Source of the DNA: JAENVT01 sp963720775
GTDB lineage: Bacteria; Actinomycetota; Acidimicrobiia; Acidimicrobiales; Ilumatobacteraceae
Direction of reading: 5' to 3'
DNA: 64,000 nucleotides
NCBI GenBank assembly: GCA_963720775.1
Contig: CAVRGR010000006.1
Span: 992,001 to 1,056,000 of the forward strand
Below the pieces are notes generated by a model, which searched no databases, had not been told where the DNA came from, and was given only the letters and a program-made list of their open reading frames with translations. Positions 7,917 to 17,155 of this stretch are shown piece by piece. The position numbers were made by a program, and so were the translations under genes. Position 1 is the first letter of the stretch. Each line of letters starts with the position of its first letter.

Positions 7917-10454
7917 CTATTCGGTGGCGATTGCCGACAGCACGTCGAGCCGAGCGGCCCGACGTGCCGGTCGGACCGCGGCAAGGATGCCGCACAGGAT
8001 GGCGATGACGAGCACCACCGCGATCGTCAACAACGGCACGCTGAGCTTGCTGAAGCCCTGGTCGCGGAGCGCGAAGATGACCGCCCAGCCCAACACGACT
8101 CCGATGACGACTCCCTGAACGGCACCGAGCAGCGCGGTGATCTCCGATTCCATGCGGATGATCGAGCGGATCTGTCGCCTGCTGGCGCCAACGGCGCGAA
8201 GCAGTCCGAGCTCGTGCGTCCGCTCGTACACGGACAGACTCAGGGTGTTGGCGATGCCGAACACCGCGATGATCACCGCGAGCGCGAGCAAGCCGTAGAC
8301 GAGGTTGACGAACGTGTCGATCTGCGCAGCCTGCGATTCGATGTAGCCCGACTTGCTCTCGAGTTTGGCGATCGGATACGGCGCTACCGCTTGCTCGAGC
8401 TCGTTCTTCACGGTCGCTTGGTCCGCTCCGGGCGCGAGATCGATGTAGACGCTGAAGTCGTACTGGTCGCCGCCGCCCTTCGCGTAGAACGACTTGGCCA
8501 CGGTGTACGGGCCGGCCAGCTCGTCCTTGTCGTAGATGCCGCGCACGGTCAAGGGGTAGGTCTGACCATTGAGCAACGTCATCTGGACGGTATCGCCCAT
8601 GCCCAGGTGCGAGCTGTCGGCGGTCTTGTGGGAGATCAGCACGCTCTGCTCGTCCAACGACTCGATCGTCCCGGCCACCATTTCGAGGTCGAACAGCTTT
8701 CCGACGGTCGCCGGGTCGACGACTGCGAAGGTGCGGTTGTCTCCGTTCACCTTGGCAAGACCCAGCTGCACACCGGTCGCGGCGTCCACACCATCCAGCT
8801 TTCCGATCTCCGGCGCCAGCGTCACCGGTAGACCGCCGAACCCGAACGTCTGCGTGGACACGACGTAGTCGCCGGTGAACTGCTTGGCGAACACCGTGCG
8901 GATCGACGCCTTCACCGATGCCGCAAACACGGCGATCGCGGCGACCAGGGCAACCCCGACCATCAGCGATGCGGCCGTGCGTGCGGTTCGCTTCGGGTTG
9001 CGCATGGCGTTCTCCCGAGCAAGCGCGCCGGCGGTTCCACGCCAGCGTGCGAGAGGAGCACCGAGCACCCGCGAGATCGGGCGGGCGAGTAGCGGTCCGA
9101 GGACGAAGAGGGAGATGAACACGAGGGCAACGCCGAGACCGAGCAGCCCGATCTGACCGGCGAGGCCGATACCGACGAGCACGGCCGATGTCACGAGCAG
9201 GCCGACCCCCGACAGCAGGCGACGCGTCGAGAACGAGGGTTGTTCCATGGCGACGTCGCGGAGGGCCGCAATTGGTGGAACCTTGCCGCCGCGGCGCGAA
9301 GGCAGGATGGCGGAGGCGAGGGTGATCACGATGCCGACGAGGAACGAGGCAACCACGGTGCGGGGGAGCAGCACCAAGCCTCCGGCGGGAAGCTTGATGC
9401 CGACTCCGGTGAGTAGCCCGCGAAGTAGTTGTGCCATGCCGAAGCCGGCGACGAAGCCGAGGGCGGAACCGAGCACACCCATCACCACGGCCTCGACGAG
9501 CATCGCCGATTGCACCTGGCCCTGACTGGCGCCGATCGCCCTCAGCAGAGCATTCTCCTTCCTCCGCTGGGCGACGATGATCGAGAAGGTGTTGTAGATG
9601 ATGAATGAGCCGACGAACAGGGCGACGAATGCAAATACCAGCAGAAGCGTGTTGAAGAAGCTCAGCGACTTCTTGATCTGGTTGCTCGAGTCAGCGGCCA
9701 TCGCCTTGCCGGTGAGCGTCTCCGTATGAGCGGGTATCACGGTGGCGATGCGGTCGGCCAGGGTCTGTTGACTCACCGATCCGTTGCCTCGGGCCAGGAT
9801 GCTGTCCACTTGGCCCGGTACGCCGACGAACTCCTGAGCGGTCTGGAGGTCGAACAAGGCGACGCGTGAACCGACTGGGGAATCCGCCTTGCCGAAGCCG
9901 ACGTAGCCGACGAGCGTGAAGACGCGGCTACCTGCCTGACTGAGAACGGTGACCTGGTCGCCGATCGCGAAGTGGCCCTCGGAGAACGAGCCGGCGTCCA
10001 TTGCCATCTCGGTTCCATTGACCGGCACTCGGCCCTGACGCAACGTCCACACCGAGATCGGTGAATCGGAGATGTCCATGCCGAAGTTGGGCGAACCGCG
10101 GTCGACACCGATCGGCTTGCCGGCCGAGTCGAGGATCCGCGCGTAGCCGGAAACGGACGCGGCAACGTCCGCCACGCCTGGCACTGCTTCGACCTTGGCG
10201 ATCAGCTGGTCGTCGATCCGCCCTCGTTGGGTTACGCCCTGGCCGGTGTCGACAACCTCGGTCGAGCGCACCACCGCATCGGTGTTGACGTAGACGGATG
10301 CGAACAGATCATCGAAGGTGCGCTGGAGGGAATCGGTGAACACGAACGTGCCCGTGAGGAACGCGACGCCGAGGACGACGGAGAGAACCGTCGAGAACAG
10401 TCGGCGCTTGTGGCTGAAGATCGTGCGGATGCTGAGGAGGAACATGACGCTCAC
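7917..10454 (-). CDS. FtsX/MacB-type ABC transporter permease
   Basis: About 845 residues. An N-terminal helix (RRLFSTVLSVVLGVAFLTGTFVF) is followed by a large extracytoplasmic domain (about residues 45-240), three helices (LLVFAFVALFVGSFIIYNTFSIIV onward), a second extracytoplasmic domain, then a final helix set with LGLLRAVGASRRQIRSIIRMES. This double-FtsX layout is typical of actinobacterial lipoprotein- or drug-export permeases. I chose GTG 10454 because it overlaps the ATPase stop as GTGA and places the first helix correctly; ATG 10445 is the alternative. It works with the ATPase just upstream. Confidence 0.88.
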   Translation of the reverse strand: MSVMFLLSIRTIFSHKRRLFSTVLSVVLGVAFLTGTFVFTDSLQRTFDDLFASVYVNTDAVVRSTEVVDTGQGVTQRGRIDDQLIAKVEAVPGVADVAASVSGYARILDSAGKPIGVDRGSPNFGMDISDSPISVWTLRQGRVPVNGTEMAMDAGSFSEGHFAIGDQVTVLSQAGSRVFTLVGYVGFGKADSPVGSRVALFDLQTAQEFVGVPGQVDSILARGNGSVSQQTLADRIATVIPAHTETLTGKAMAADSSNQIKKSLSFFNTLLLVFAFVALFVGSFIIYNTFSIIVAQRRKENALLRAIGASQGQVQSAMLVEAVVMGVLGSALGFVAGFGMAQLLRGLLTGVGIKLPAGGLVLLPRTVVASFLVGIVITLASAILPSRRGGKVPPIAALRDVAMEQPSFSTRRLLSGVGLLVTSAVLVGIGLAGQIGLLGLGVALVFISLFVLGPLLARPISRVLGAPLARWRGTAGALARENAMRNPKRTARTAASLMVGVALVAAIAVFAASVKASIRTVFAKQFTGDYVVSTQTFGFGGLPVTLAPEIGKLDGVDAATGVQLGLAKVNGDNRTFAVVDPATVGKLFDLEMVAGTIESLDEQSVLISHKTADSSHLGMGDTVQMTLLNGQTYPLTVRGIYDKDELAGPYTVAKSFYAKGGGDQYDFSVYIDLAPGADQATVKNELEQAVAPYPIAKLESKSGYIESQAAQIDTFVNLVYGLLALAVIIAVFGIANTLSLSVYERTHELGLLRAVGASRRQIRSIIRMESEITALLGAVQGVVIGVVLGWAVIFALRDQGFSKLSVPLLTIAVVLVIAILCGILAAVRPARRAARLDVLSAIATE

Positions 10455-11209
10455 CCACTCAGGTGCTTCATGTGTTCGAGGATCGAGGTCACTGTCGGCT
10501 TGTCCATGTGGTCGACGATCCGACCGTCGGCGAGGAACACGATGGTATCCGCTGAGCACGCCGCGACCGGGTCGTGGGTGACCATCACGATGGTCTGGCC
10601 GAAGTCGCGAACGGCGTCGCGCATGAAGGCCAGGATCTCGGAGCCCGCACGGCTGTCGAGGTTCCCCGTGGGCTCGTCGGCGAAGATGATGTCGGGTCGC
10701 CCGGCCAGCGCCCTGGCCACGGCAACTCGTTGCTGTTGACCACCCGACAGCTCGCTCGGGCGGTGACCGAGTCGGGGCCGCATGCCCACGGCGTCGATCA
10801 CCATGTCGAGCAGTGCCTCGTCGACTCGGCGATTGGCGAGCTTGGCGGGCAGTGTGATGTTCTCCAAGGCGTTGAGCGTGGGCACCAGGTTGTAGGCCTG
10901 GAAGACAAAGCCGATGCGGTCGCGACGTACCCTCGTCAGCTCCTGTTCGCTCAGCGAGCCGAGGTCGATGTCACCGATGAACGCCCGACCGCCTGTGAGC
11001 GTGTCGAGCCCGGCGACACAATGCATGAGTGTCGACTTTCCGGACCCTGAAGGGCCCATGATCGCGGTCAACTGACCACGAGGAAATCCGATGGTCACTC
11101 CGTCGAGTGCCCGCACGGCGTTGTCGCCCCGCCCGTACACCTTCGTCGCGTCGGCCGTACCGGCGGCCACCTCCACCAACGCGATCGGATCTGCAGTCAC
11201 AATGGTCAT
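10451..11209 (-). CDS. ABC transporter ATP-binding protein (MacB/LolD type)
   Basis: A roughly 252-residue ATPase with Walker A GPSGSGKST, Q-loop (FVFQAYNLVPTLNALENI), signature LSGGQQQRVAVARAL, Walker B IIFADEPTGNLD and switch His (VTHD). The LNALENI and DEPTGNLDS motifs put it with the MacB/LolD/FtsE exporters. The start ATG 11209 (MTIVTADPIAL) has GGAGG eight bases upstream; the longer open frame is not used. Its stop overlaps the permease start. It should power the permease at 7917-10454. Confidence 0.93.
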   Translation of the reverse strand: MTIVTADPIALVEVAAGTADATKVYGRGDNAVRALDGVTIGFPRGQLTAIMGPSGSGKSTLMHCVAGLDTLTGGRAFIGDIDLGSLSEQELTRVRRDRIGFVFQAYNLVPTLNALENITLPAKLANRRVDEALLDMVIDAVGMRPRLGHRPSELSGGQQQRVAVARALAGRPDIIFADEPTGNLDSRAGSEILAFMRDAVRDFGQTIVMVTHDPVAACSADTIVFLADGRIVDHMDKPTVTSILEHMKHLSG

Positions 11210-11424
11210 CCCAACCTCCACTGATGCAAGCCGAAGCTGGGCAGCGTCGGCCCGACTCAATGTTCCTCCGCAACCGGGTAGGGAGGTAGAGACCTTGGAC
11301 CCTTCGCGATTGGCCAACTCGCGAGCAACATGAGGTAGTTCGTGGAGAGGAGTTCGTGATGTCGAGGCCGCGGTTGGTGCGCTGTACGCGTTCAGCTACT
11401 CGGTAACGGGCCGTATACGGATGA

Positions 11425-11571
11425 AGGCCGACAGTGGTTCGGTTGCACGAGTTCATTGCCGCCCAGGGCTTGGCGTTGCGCGGCCATCACCACGAGATCT
11501 ATCTCTCGGATCCCCGCCGATCGGCGCCCGACAACATGCGCACGATCCTCCGCCAGCCCGTCAGCGGGTGA
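11425..11571 (+). pseudogene. Remnant of a GyrI-like effector-binding domain
   Basis: This frame opens after a stop at 11422 and reads LHEFIAAQGLALRGHHHEIY followed by LSDPRRSAPDNMRTILRQPV, ending at TGA 11569-11571. That matches the last strand-helix-strand of GyrI-like small-molecule-binding domains, which end MerR/AraC-type regulators. The rest of the domain and any DNA-binding part are missing in this frame. It sits in the 430-base gap between the two ABC exporter units and may be what is left of an older regulator. Confidence 0.45.
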
Positions 11572-11582
11572 CCGAGGACGAC

Positions 11583-11640
11583 TTGCCGGGGTGTAAATAC
11601 TGGGTATACTACGGGGTATGCCGCACCTGGAGAACCTCCG
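11583..11640 (+). promoter_or_regulatory. Promoter and possible PadR operator
   Basis: A perfect extended -10 (TATACT, 11605-11610) lies 16 bases after a TTGCCG -35-like hexamer (11583-11588), with TGGAGA as ribosome-binding site before ATG 11641. Around the -10 the motif GGTAT occurs twice (GGGTATACTACGGGGTATG). Such repeats over a core promoter suit autoregulation by the PadR protein encoded downstream. Promoter seen in sequence; operator role inferred. Confidence 0.5.
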
Positions 11641-12228
11641 ATGAGCGTCCCCCACGCCCTCTTGGCCCTACTCAGCGAAGGCCCCACCTTCGGTCTCCGT
11701 CTCCGCCAGGAGTTCGAGGCCAGAACTGGTGAGGTCTGGCCGCTGAACGTCGGGCAGGTCTACACGACCCTGGCCCGGTTGGAACGTGACGGGATGGTCG
11801 AGTCGGACGACAGCGATGGCGACGGCCAACAGAAGCGTTACCGGATCACTGCGGATGGCCAGCACGAACTGTCGCAATGGCTGCACACCCCTCCCGACAC
11901 CGAGCTCCCACCTCGCGACGAGCTGATCATCAAGGTGTTGGTGAGCCTGCGACTTCCGGGCGTCGATCTCCACGAAGTGCTGCAGGTGCACCGCCGCCAC
12001 TTCATCGAGGCGATGCAACACTGCACGCACATCAAGGCGAAGACTGCTGATGACGACCTGGAGCTGGCACTCGTCGCCGACGCCGAGCTCTTCCGGCTCG
12101 ACGCCGTGGTGCGATGGCTCGACGCAACGGACGCGCGGTTGAAGCGGCGCCCACTGCCGGTGCCGGGCGTCGCCGAGGTGGCGCGACGAGCGTCACGGGC
12201 TACACGGAAAGCGACGGTGTGGGCATGA
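11641..12228 (+). CDS. PadR-family transcriptional regulator
   Basis: The 195-residue product has the PadR winged helix at the N-terminus (PHALLALLSEGPTFGLRLRQ, VYTTLARLERDGMVE, RYRITADGQHEL) and a C-terminal helical dimerisation domain (about residues 95-170). Its stop overlaps the next ATPase start as ATGA, so it heads a PadR-ATPase-permease operon. PadR genes commonly repress adjacent ABC exporters and are relieved by the exported compound. It may also act on the divergent exporter at 7917-11209. Confidence 0.9.
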   Translation: MSVPHALLALLSEGPTFGLRLRQEFEARTGEVWPLNVGQVYTTLARLERDGMVESDDSDGDGQQKRYRITADGQHELSQWLHTPPDTELPPRDELIIKVLVSLRLPGVDLHEVLQVHRRHFIEAMQHCTHIKAKTADDDLELALVADAELFRLDAVVRWLDATDARLKRRPLPVPGVAEVARRASRATRKATVWA

Positions 12229-12950
12229 GTGCCGTGATCGAGCTGTGCGGCGTGACGAAGGTCTATGGCGAGGGTGCTGCCGAGGTCCACGCCCTCAACG
12301 AGGTCGACCTGACCGTGCTGGCGGGCGAGCTCGTCGCGGTGATGGGTCCCAGCGGCTCGGGCAAGAGCACGTTGCTGACCATCGCCGGCAGCCTGGAAGA
12401 TCCGAGTGCGGGAGAAGTGCGCATCGACGGCGCGTCGCTGTCGGACATGTCGCACAATGATCGGGCACGGATGCGACGACGCTCGGTCGGCTACGTCTTC
12501 CAGGACTTCAACCTGTTGGCAGGCCTCACCGCGTCAGAGAACGTCACCTTGCCGCTGGAGCTCGATGGTGTCAGCTCGAAGGCAGCCCGAGTTCTTGGGC
12601 TCGAAGCCCTCGCCGCGCTCGGCGTGGCCGAGCACGCTGCCCGTTTCCCCGACGAGCTCTCCGGTGGCGAGCGCCAGCGAGTGGCGATCGCCCGCGCACT
12701 GGTCGGCGATCGCCATGTCCTGCTGGCCGACGAACCGACCGGAGCCCTCGACTCCGCCAACGGTGAGGCCGTGATGCGCCTGTTGCGCAAGGCCATGGAG
12801 CGCGGTGTCGCCGGCATCATCGTCACCCACGACGCTCAACTCGCCTCGTGGGCCGACCGGGTGGTCTTCCTCCGAGACGGTCGCATGGTCGACCAAACCG
12901 CGACGCCCGTCGGTCCGGAATCGTTGCTCGTGCCGGGCCCGACCACATGA
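12225..12950 (+). CDS. ABC transporter ATP-binding protein (second exporter)
   Basis: A 241-residue ATPase with Walker A GPSGSGKST, Q-loop (YVFQDFNLLAGLTASENV), signature LSGGERQRVAIARAL, Walker B VLLADEPTGALD and switch His (VTHD). ATG 12225 overlaps the PadR stop by four bases; the longer open frame to 12114 lies inside the PadR gene. It belongs to the same MacB/LolD-type family as the ATPase at 10451 but is clearly a distinct paralogue. Its stop overlaps the permease start as ATGA. Confidence 0.93.
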   Translation: MSAVIELCGVTKVYGEGAAEVHALNEVDLTVLAGELVAVMGPSGSGKSTLLTIAGSLEDPSAGEVRIDGASLSDMSHNDRARMRRRSVGYVFQDFNLLAGLTASENVTLPLELDGVSSKAARVLGLEALAALGVAEHAARFPDELSGGERQRVAIARALVGDRHVLLADEPTGALDSANGEAVMRLLRKAMERGVAGIIVTHDAQLASWADRVVFLRDGRMVDQTATPVGPESLLVPGPTT

Positions 12951-15469
12951 CGGTGCTCGAGGCAACCGTCGCTCAGCGACGATCGAGCGGTCGCGGGGGA
13001 GTCGCCGGCCGTCGCGCGGTCACGCGTTGGGCCTGGCGCATGTTCCGGCGTGAATGGCGTCAGCAGATCGTCGTGCTGGCGCTGCTCACCATCACCATGG
13101 CCGCAGCCATCTTCGCCGTCATCGCCGCGTACAACGTCACACCATCGGGCTCCGCCAAGTTCGGCACCGCCGATCATCGCATCACGCTGTCCAGCTCCGA
13201 CGCCACCAAGTTGGCCGGGGAGGTCGCCGTCCTGGCTACCAAGTACACGCCCACCGAACAGATCTGGCATGCCGACCTGCAGGTTCCCGGCTCCGTCGAA
13301 ACGGTCGACCTGAGGGCCCAGGACACGCTTGGGCTCTACAGCACGCCGTTGCTCGCCGTCACCGATGGGCACTATCCGGTTCGGCAAGGCGAGGTGGCCA
13401 TCACCAAGGGCGTCGCCGCGACGTTCGGGGTGGGGATCGGCGATCAGCTGTCGATCCAGTCCAGCACGTGGACGGTGGTCGGGCTGGTCGAGGACCCGGC
13501 GCAGCTCGATGACGAGTTCATCCTGACTCTGCCGGGTGATCCACTGGCGGTGGAATCGGTGGACCTGTTGATTCGGGGACACAACTCCGAGCTCGGCCGA
13601 TCTGCGAACTCGATCCGATCGTTCGAGACCGTCGACGGCGTGAACGGCTTCTCTCAGAGCCGCGGAGTTGCCCAACGCGGCCCTGCGGTGATCGGCACGT
13701 TGGCGCTCGACACGATGGCACTGCTGCTCGTCTCGCTCGTCGCGGCCGCCGGCTTCGTCGTCGTCGCCCAGCGCCGTTTGCGACAGTTCGGAATGCTCGC
13801 GGCGATGGGGGCAACCCGCCGCCAGATGCGCCTGGTGACGATCGCTCACGGTCTGCTCGCGGGTCTCGTGTCTGCGGCGCTGGGCACCGGCATCGCCGTG
13901 GTCTCCTGGTTCACGGCCAGCTCGAGCCTCGAGTCGTTCGCCAACCATCGGATCAACCGCGCCGACATCCCGTGGTGGCTGGTTGTCGTGAGCATCCTGC
14001 TCGCCGTTGCCACGACCGCCGCCGCCGCGTGGTGGCCGGCGCGCACGACGGCGCGGGTTCCGGTGGTCACCGCGTTATCGGGTCGACCGGCGCGTCCGAA
14101 GCGCGCCCATCGTTCAGCGCTCGCCGCACTCGTGTTCCTGGCAATCGGTGCGACGTGCTTGGTGATCGGCATCGACAAGAAGGGCAACGCCGCCGCGGTT
14201 CCGATCATCGCCGGACCGATTGCCATCGTGCTCGGGATGTTGTTCCTCTGTCCGATCGCGATCCGCGGGCTTGCCGCGTTCGCCGGCCGGATGCCGATCG
14301 CCCCCCGGTTGGCGCTCCGTGACCTGGCGCGATATCAGGCTCGCGCCGCCGCAGCCTTGGCGGCGATCAGCCTCGGGCTCGGCATCGCCTTCACGGCGAT
14401 CATCGTGTCGACTGCGGCTGCGCCGAGGCCCGGCAGCGGCAACCTGTCAGACCGTCAACTGCTGATCCGCCTCGGTGACCGTGACATCGTCCCCGCCGAG
14501 ACTCCGGCACAGCTTGCCCAGCTCGACACAGCGATCGCCCAATTGGCCGCCAGCATCGGGGGAGCGGTGATCTACCCCCTCGACGCGGCGATTCCCTCGC
14601 CTGAACAGATCGCCGAGAGCGGCGAAGGTCTCAACCTGGATCCGTTCGGTCGGCAGGGCATCCCCACCGTCGGCCTCGGCTTGCGCGTCCCTCATGGGAT
14701 CCAGTCGGTCCAGAGCTCGCTCTACGTCGCATCACCCGACCTCCTCGCCAGGCTCGGCATCGATGCTGCCACCGTCCATCCCTCGGTCGATGTGATCACG
14801 ACGGAGACTGGTGATCTCGTGCTCACCAACTTGGCCATGTTCAAAGAGCGCATCGAACCCGAGGCAATGCCCGCCGCTGTGGTGCGGACCATCGACGACC
14901 CCGGCTTCACCGATCAGCCCAAGACTCTGCTCACCGAATCGGCGCTGCAGAGCCATGGCTGGGTGCGGGCGCGAGCCGGTTGGTTCATCGAGACCGACCA
15001 TGCGATCACCGCGGCGCAGCGAGCTCAGGCCCGAGACCTTGCCGTTCGGTCGGGGTTGACCATCGAAACTCGGGACCCCAAGCGCGGGTTGTTCGTCACC
15101 CGGTTGGTCGCCACCACTGCCGGAATGCTCCTGGCCCTCGCCATCCTGGCAATGACCATCGGTTTGATCCGCGGCGAGGCATCCCGCGACCTGCAGACGT
15201 TGACGGCGACGGGTGCAACCAGCTCGGTGCGCCGAACGCTCACTGCGGCGACCGCTGCGGCCTTGGCCTTGCTAGGTGCGCTGCTCGGTCTCCTGGGCGC
15301 GTACATCGGGCTCGTCGCCGGCTACCAAGACCACCTCAGTCCGCTCGTGCCGATCCCGCTCGGCAACCTGCTGATCGTGCTGATCGGTCTGCCCGCGGTG
15401 GCTGCGGCGGCGGCCTGGCTGCTCGGTGGTCGCGAACCACCAGTGATCGCACGCCGCGCGTCCGACTGA
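12947..15469 (+). CDS. FtsX-like ABC transporter permease (second exporter)
   Basis: An 840-residue permease with two FtsX modules. The first helix is IVVLALLTITMAAAIFAVIAAYN (about residues 37-59), followed by an extracytoplasmic domain, three helices with the QFGMLAAMGATRRQMRLV coupling motif, a middle helix pair, a second outer domain, and a final trio of helices from about 720 on. ATG 12947 was chosen because it overlaps the ATPase stop; the open frame upstream is a shadow of the ATPase. It completes the PadR-controlled exporter. Its outer domains differ from those of the first permease, so the substrates may differ. Confidence 0.88.
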   Translation: MTVLEATVAQRRSSGRGGVAGRRAVTRWAWRMFRREWRQQIVVLALLTITMAAAIFAVIAAYNVTPSGSAKFGTADHRITLSSSDATKLAGEVAVLATKYTPTEQIWHADLQVPGSVETVDLRAQDTLGLYSTPLLAVTDGHYPVRQGEVAITKGVAATFGVGIGDQLSIQSSTWTVVGLVEDPAQLDDEFILTLPGDPLAVESVDLLIRGHNSELGRSANSIRSFETVDGVNGFSQSRGVAQRGPAVIGTLALDTMALLLVSLVAAAGFVVVAQRRLRQFGMLAAMGATRRQMRLVTIAHGLLAGLVSAALGTGIAVVSWFTASSSLESFANHRINRADIPWWLVVVSILLAVATTAAAAWWPARTTARVPVVTALSGRPARPKRAHRSALAALVFLAIGATCLVIGIDKKGNAAAVPIIAGPIAIVLGMLFLCPIAIRGLAAFAGRMPIAPRLALRDLARYQARAAAALAAISLGLGIAFTAIIVSTAAAPRPGSGNLSDRQLLIRLGDRDIVPAETPAQLAQLDTAIAQLAASIGGAVIYPLDAAIPSPEQIAESGEGLNLDPFGRQGIPTVGLGLRVPHGIQSVQSSLYVASPDLLARLGIDAATVHPSVDVITTETGDLVLTNLAMFKERIEPEAMPAAVVRTIDDPGFTDQPKTLLTESALQSHGWVRARAGWFIETDHAITAAQRAQARDLAVRSGLTIETRDPKRGLFVTRLVATTAGMLLALAILAMTIGLIRGEASRDLQTLTATGATSSVRRTLTAATAAALALLGALLGLLGAYIGLVAGYQDHLSPLVPIPLGNLLIVLIGLPAVAAAAAWLLGGREPPVIARRASD

Positions 15470-15488
15470 CCGAGGCGAACCGCTCACG

Positions 15489-16520
15489 ATGTCGGGATCG
15501 GCAAGGCTGGGCACCCTGAGAAGCTTCTCCACCATCTGCATTGCAGCGTTCCTGCTGTCTGGGTGCGCCGCCGGCGGCGGTTCGTCCACGGCCACCGACG
15601 ATGGGACAGTGCCGGCAGCGCCGACCATCGCACGTGCATTGACAGCGCCCCCGGTGACGGCGGCGACGGCGGTTGTCGCCACGTCGAGGACAGCGGCAGC
15701 CGACTGGCCCGGGCCCTGCGGACGGCCAGGCCTGCCACCCCACGTGTACGACCACGTGATCTGGATCTGGATGGAGAACAAGAACCTGAGCGCAGTTCTC
15801 GACTCGACGCACGCACCGTTCATGGGCAGCCTCGCCGCGTCGTGTGGGACGGCCCTGCAGTACGTCGATCACGGCGTGAGGCCGTCGCTCCCCAACTACA
15901 TCGCCGCGACCTCGGGTGACACGCAGAGCGTGCACGACGATGCGTTACCGAGCTCGCATCCGTTGGACGTCGACAACATCTTTCGACAAGTGCGCGCGCT
16001 CGGGAAGACGGCAAAGAGCTACGAGGAGGCGATGCCTGGCAACTGCACCTTGCGATCGACCAGTCGCTACGCGGTGAAGCACAACCCTGCTGCCTACTAC
16101 GTCGGCGAGGACGATCGCTCTGCATGTGAGCGCGATGACGTCGCCTTCGACGAGTTCCTGCCCGACCTCGCCGATGGGTTGCCGGAGTTCGCGCTGATCA
16201 CTCCCGACATCTGCAACGACATGCACGATTGCCCGGTGGCTACAGGGGATCTGTGGTTGCAGTCGGTGGTGCCGGCGATCACCTCGTCGCCGACGTATCG
16301 CCAGGGCAACACAGCGGTGTTCATCGTGTTCGACGAGAGCCAGGGCGACGGAACGATGCCGTTCATCGCGATAGCCCCTTCTCTTGCACCTGCCACGCGA
16401 GCAACAGCCGAGATCGATCACTACTCGTTGCTGGCGTTCACCGAAGACGCGCTCGGTGTCGCAACCCGCCTCGGCAAGGCAGCCACCGCGCCGAGCCTTG
16501 CCGAAGCGTTTGGCTTGTGA
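15489..16520 (+). CDS. Secreted phosphoesterase-family lipoprotein
   Basis: The 343-residue product starts with a lipoprotein signal (FSTICIAAFLLSGC, lipidated C26), then a Thr/Ala-rich linker to about residue 75, then a phosphoesterase domain of the acid phosphatase/phospholipase C superfamily. Recognisable parts are the metal-binding N-terminal strand IWIWMENKN, the NYIAATSG motif, FALITPDICNDMHDC and FIVFDESQGD. It is anchored on the outer face of the membrane and probably releases phosphate from an organic ester. It follows the permease by 19 bases and may be its read-through partner. Confidence 0.85.
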   Translation: MSGSARLGTLRSFSTICIAAFLLSGCAAGGGSSTATDDGTVPAAPTIARALTAPPVTAATAVVATSRTAAADWPGPCGRPGLPPHVYDHVIWIWMENKNLSAVLDSTHAPFMGSLAASCGTALQYVDHGVRPSLPNYIAATSGDTQSVHDDALPSSHPLDVDNIFRQVRALGKTAKSYEEAMPGNCTLRSTSRYAVKHNPAAYYVGEDDRSACERDDVAFDEFLPDLADGLPEFALITPDICNDMHDCPVATGDLWLQSVVPAITSSPTYRQGNTAVFIVFDESQGDGTMPFIAIAPSLAPATRATAEIDHYSLLAFTEDALGVATRLGKAATAPSLAEAFGL

Positions 16521-16603
16521 GACAACGCGGCCAGCTCGGTCTGACGGTGCAGCCGCGGAACGGTACGTGCTGAATCGCGGCTACGCGGAAGGCTTGGAAC
16601 ACT

Positions 16604-17071
16604 TCACCGGCGCGGTTCCAGGACGACGACAGCGGTTTCCGTCGAGCGGCGTGCAGCATAGGCGTCGAGGTTCTTGTCGATCTCTCGCCACCGCGACCAC
16701 AGCCGTTCTCGATCCTCGCCGTGGGCGGCCACGCCCGTCACCAGACGCGTCCCGTCGGCAAGGTCGACCCGGGCGTCGGGGTGGGCCTGCAGGTTCAGCC
16801 ACCATGCCGGCTCGCCCTCGCCCCAGCCGTTCATCGCCATGGTGACGAGGTTCGGCCCATCCTCGAAGTAGCCGACCATGACGCTGCGCTCGCGGCCGGA
16901 CCGCCGCCCGATGGTGGTGAGACGCAGGGCGCCCCACCCGTTGGGCTTTGGCCGCCACAGACCCAATCGACCTCCCGTCAGACGGTAGAAACGGCGATGG
17001 GCGAACCAGAAGCGCCGGATGAACCAGCGCGGAGGAAGTCGTGGCCTGCCCGTCGACTCGGAGGTCTGCAC
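16604..17071 (-). CDS. Nitroreductase/deazaflavin (F420)-dependent oxidoreductase, Ddn-like
   Basis: A 155-residue protein of the split-beta-barrel Ddn family. Diagnostic segments are LRLTTIGRRSGRERSVMVGYFEDG, NGWGEGEPAWWLNLQAHPDARV and the ending REIDKNLDAYAARR. Family members use reduced F420 to reduce nitro groups, quinones or other activated substrates, sometimes at the membrane. Length is typical. It stands alone, convergent with the phosphoesterase gene. Its presence implies the organism makes coenzyme F420. Confidence 0.9.
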   Translation of the reverse strand: MQTSESTGRPRLPPRWFIRRFWFAHRRFYRLTGGRLGLWRPKPNGWGALRLTTIGRRSGRERSVMVGYFEDGPNLVTMAMNGWGEGEPAWWLNLQAHPDARVDLADGTRLVTGVAAHGEDRERLWSRWREIDKNLDAYAARRSTETAVVVLEPRR

Positions 17072-17155
17072 ACGACCAGTATCCGCGAGCAGACCAGGAG
17101 CGATTAGGGGCTTCAGACCCTATTTGTGATGGATGCCGACTGCTCGCTGGTGAGC

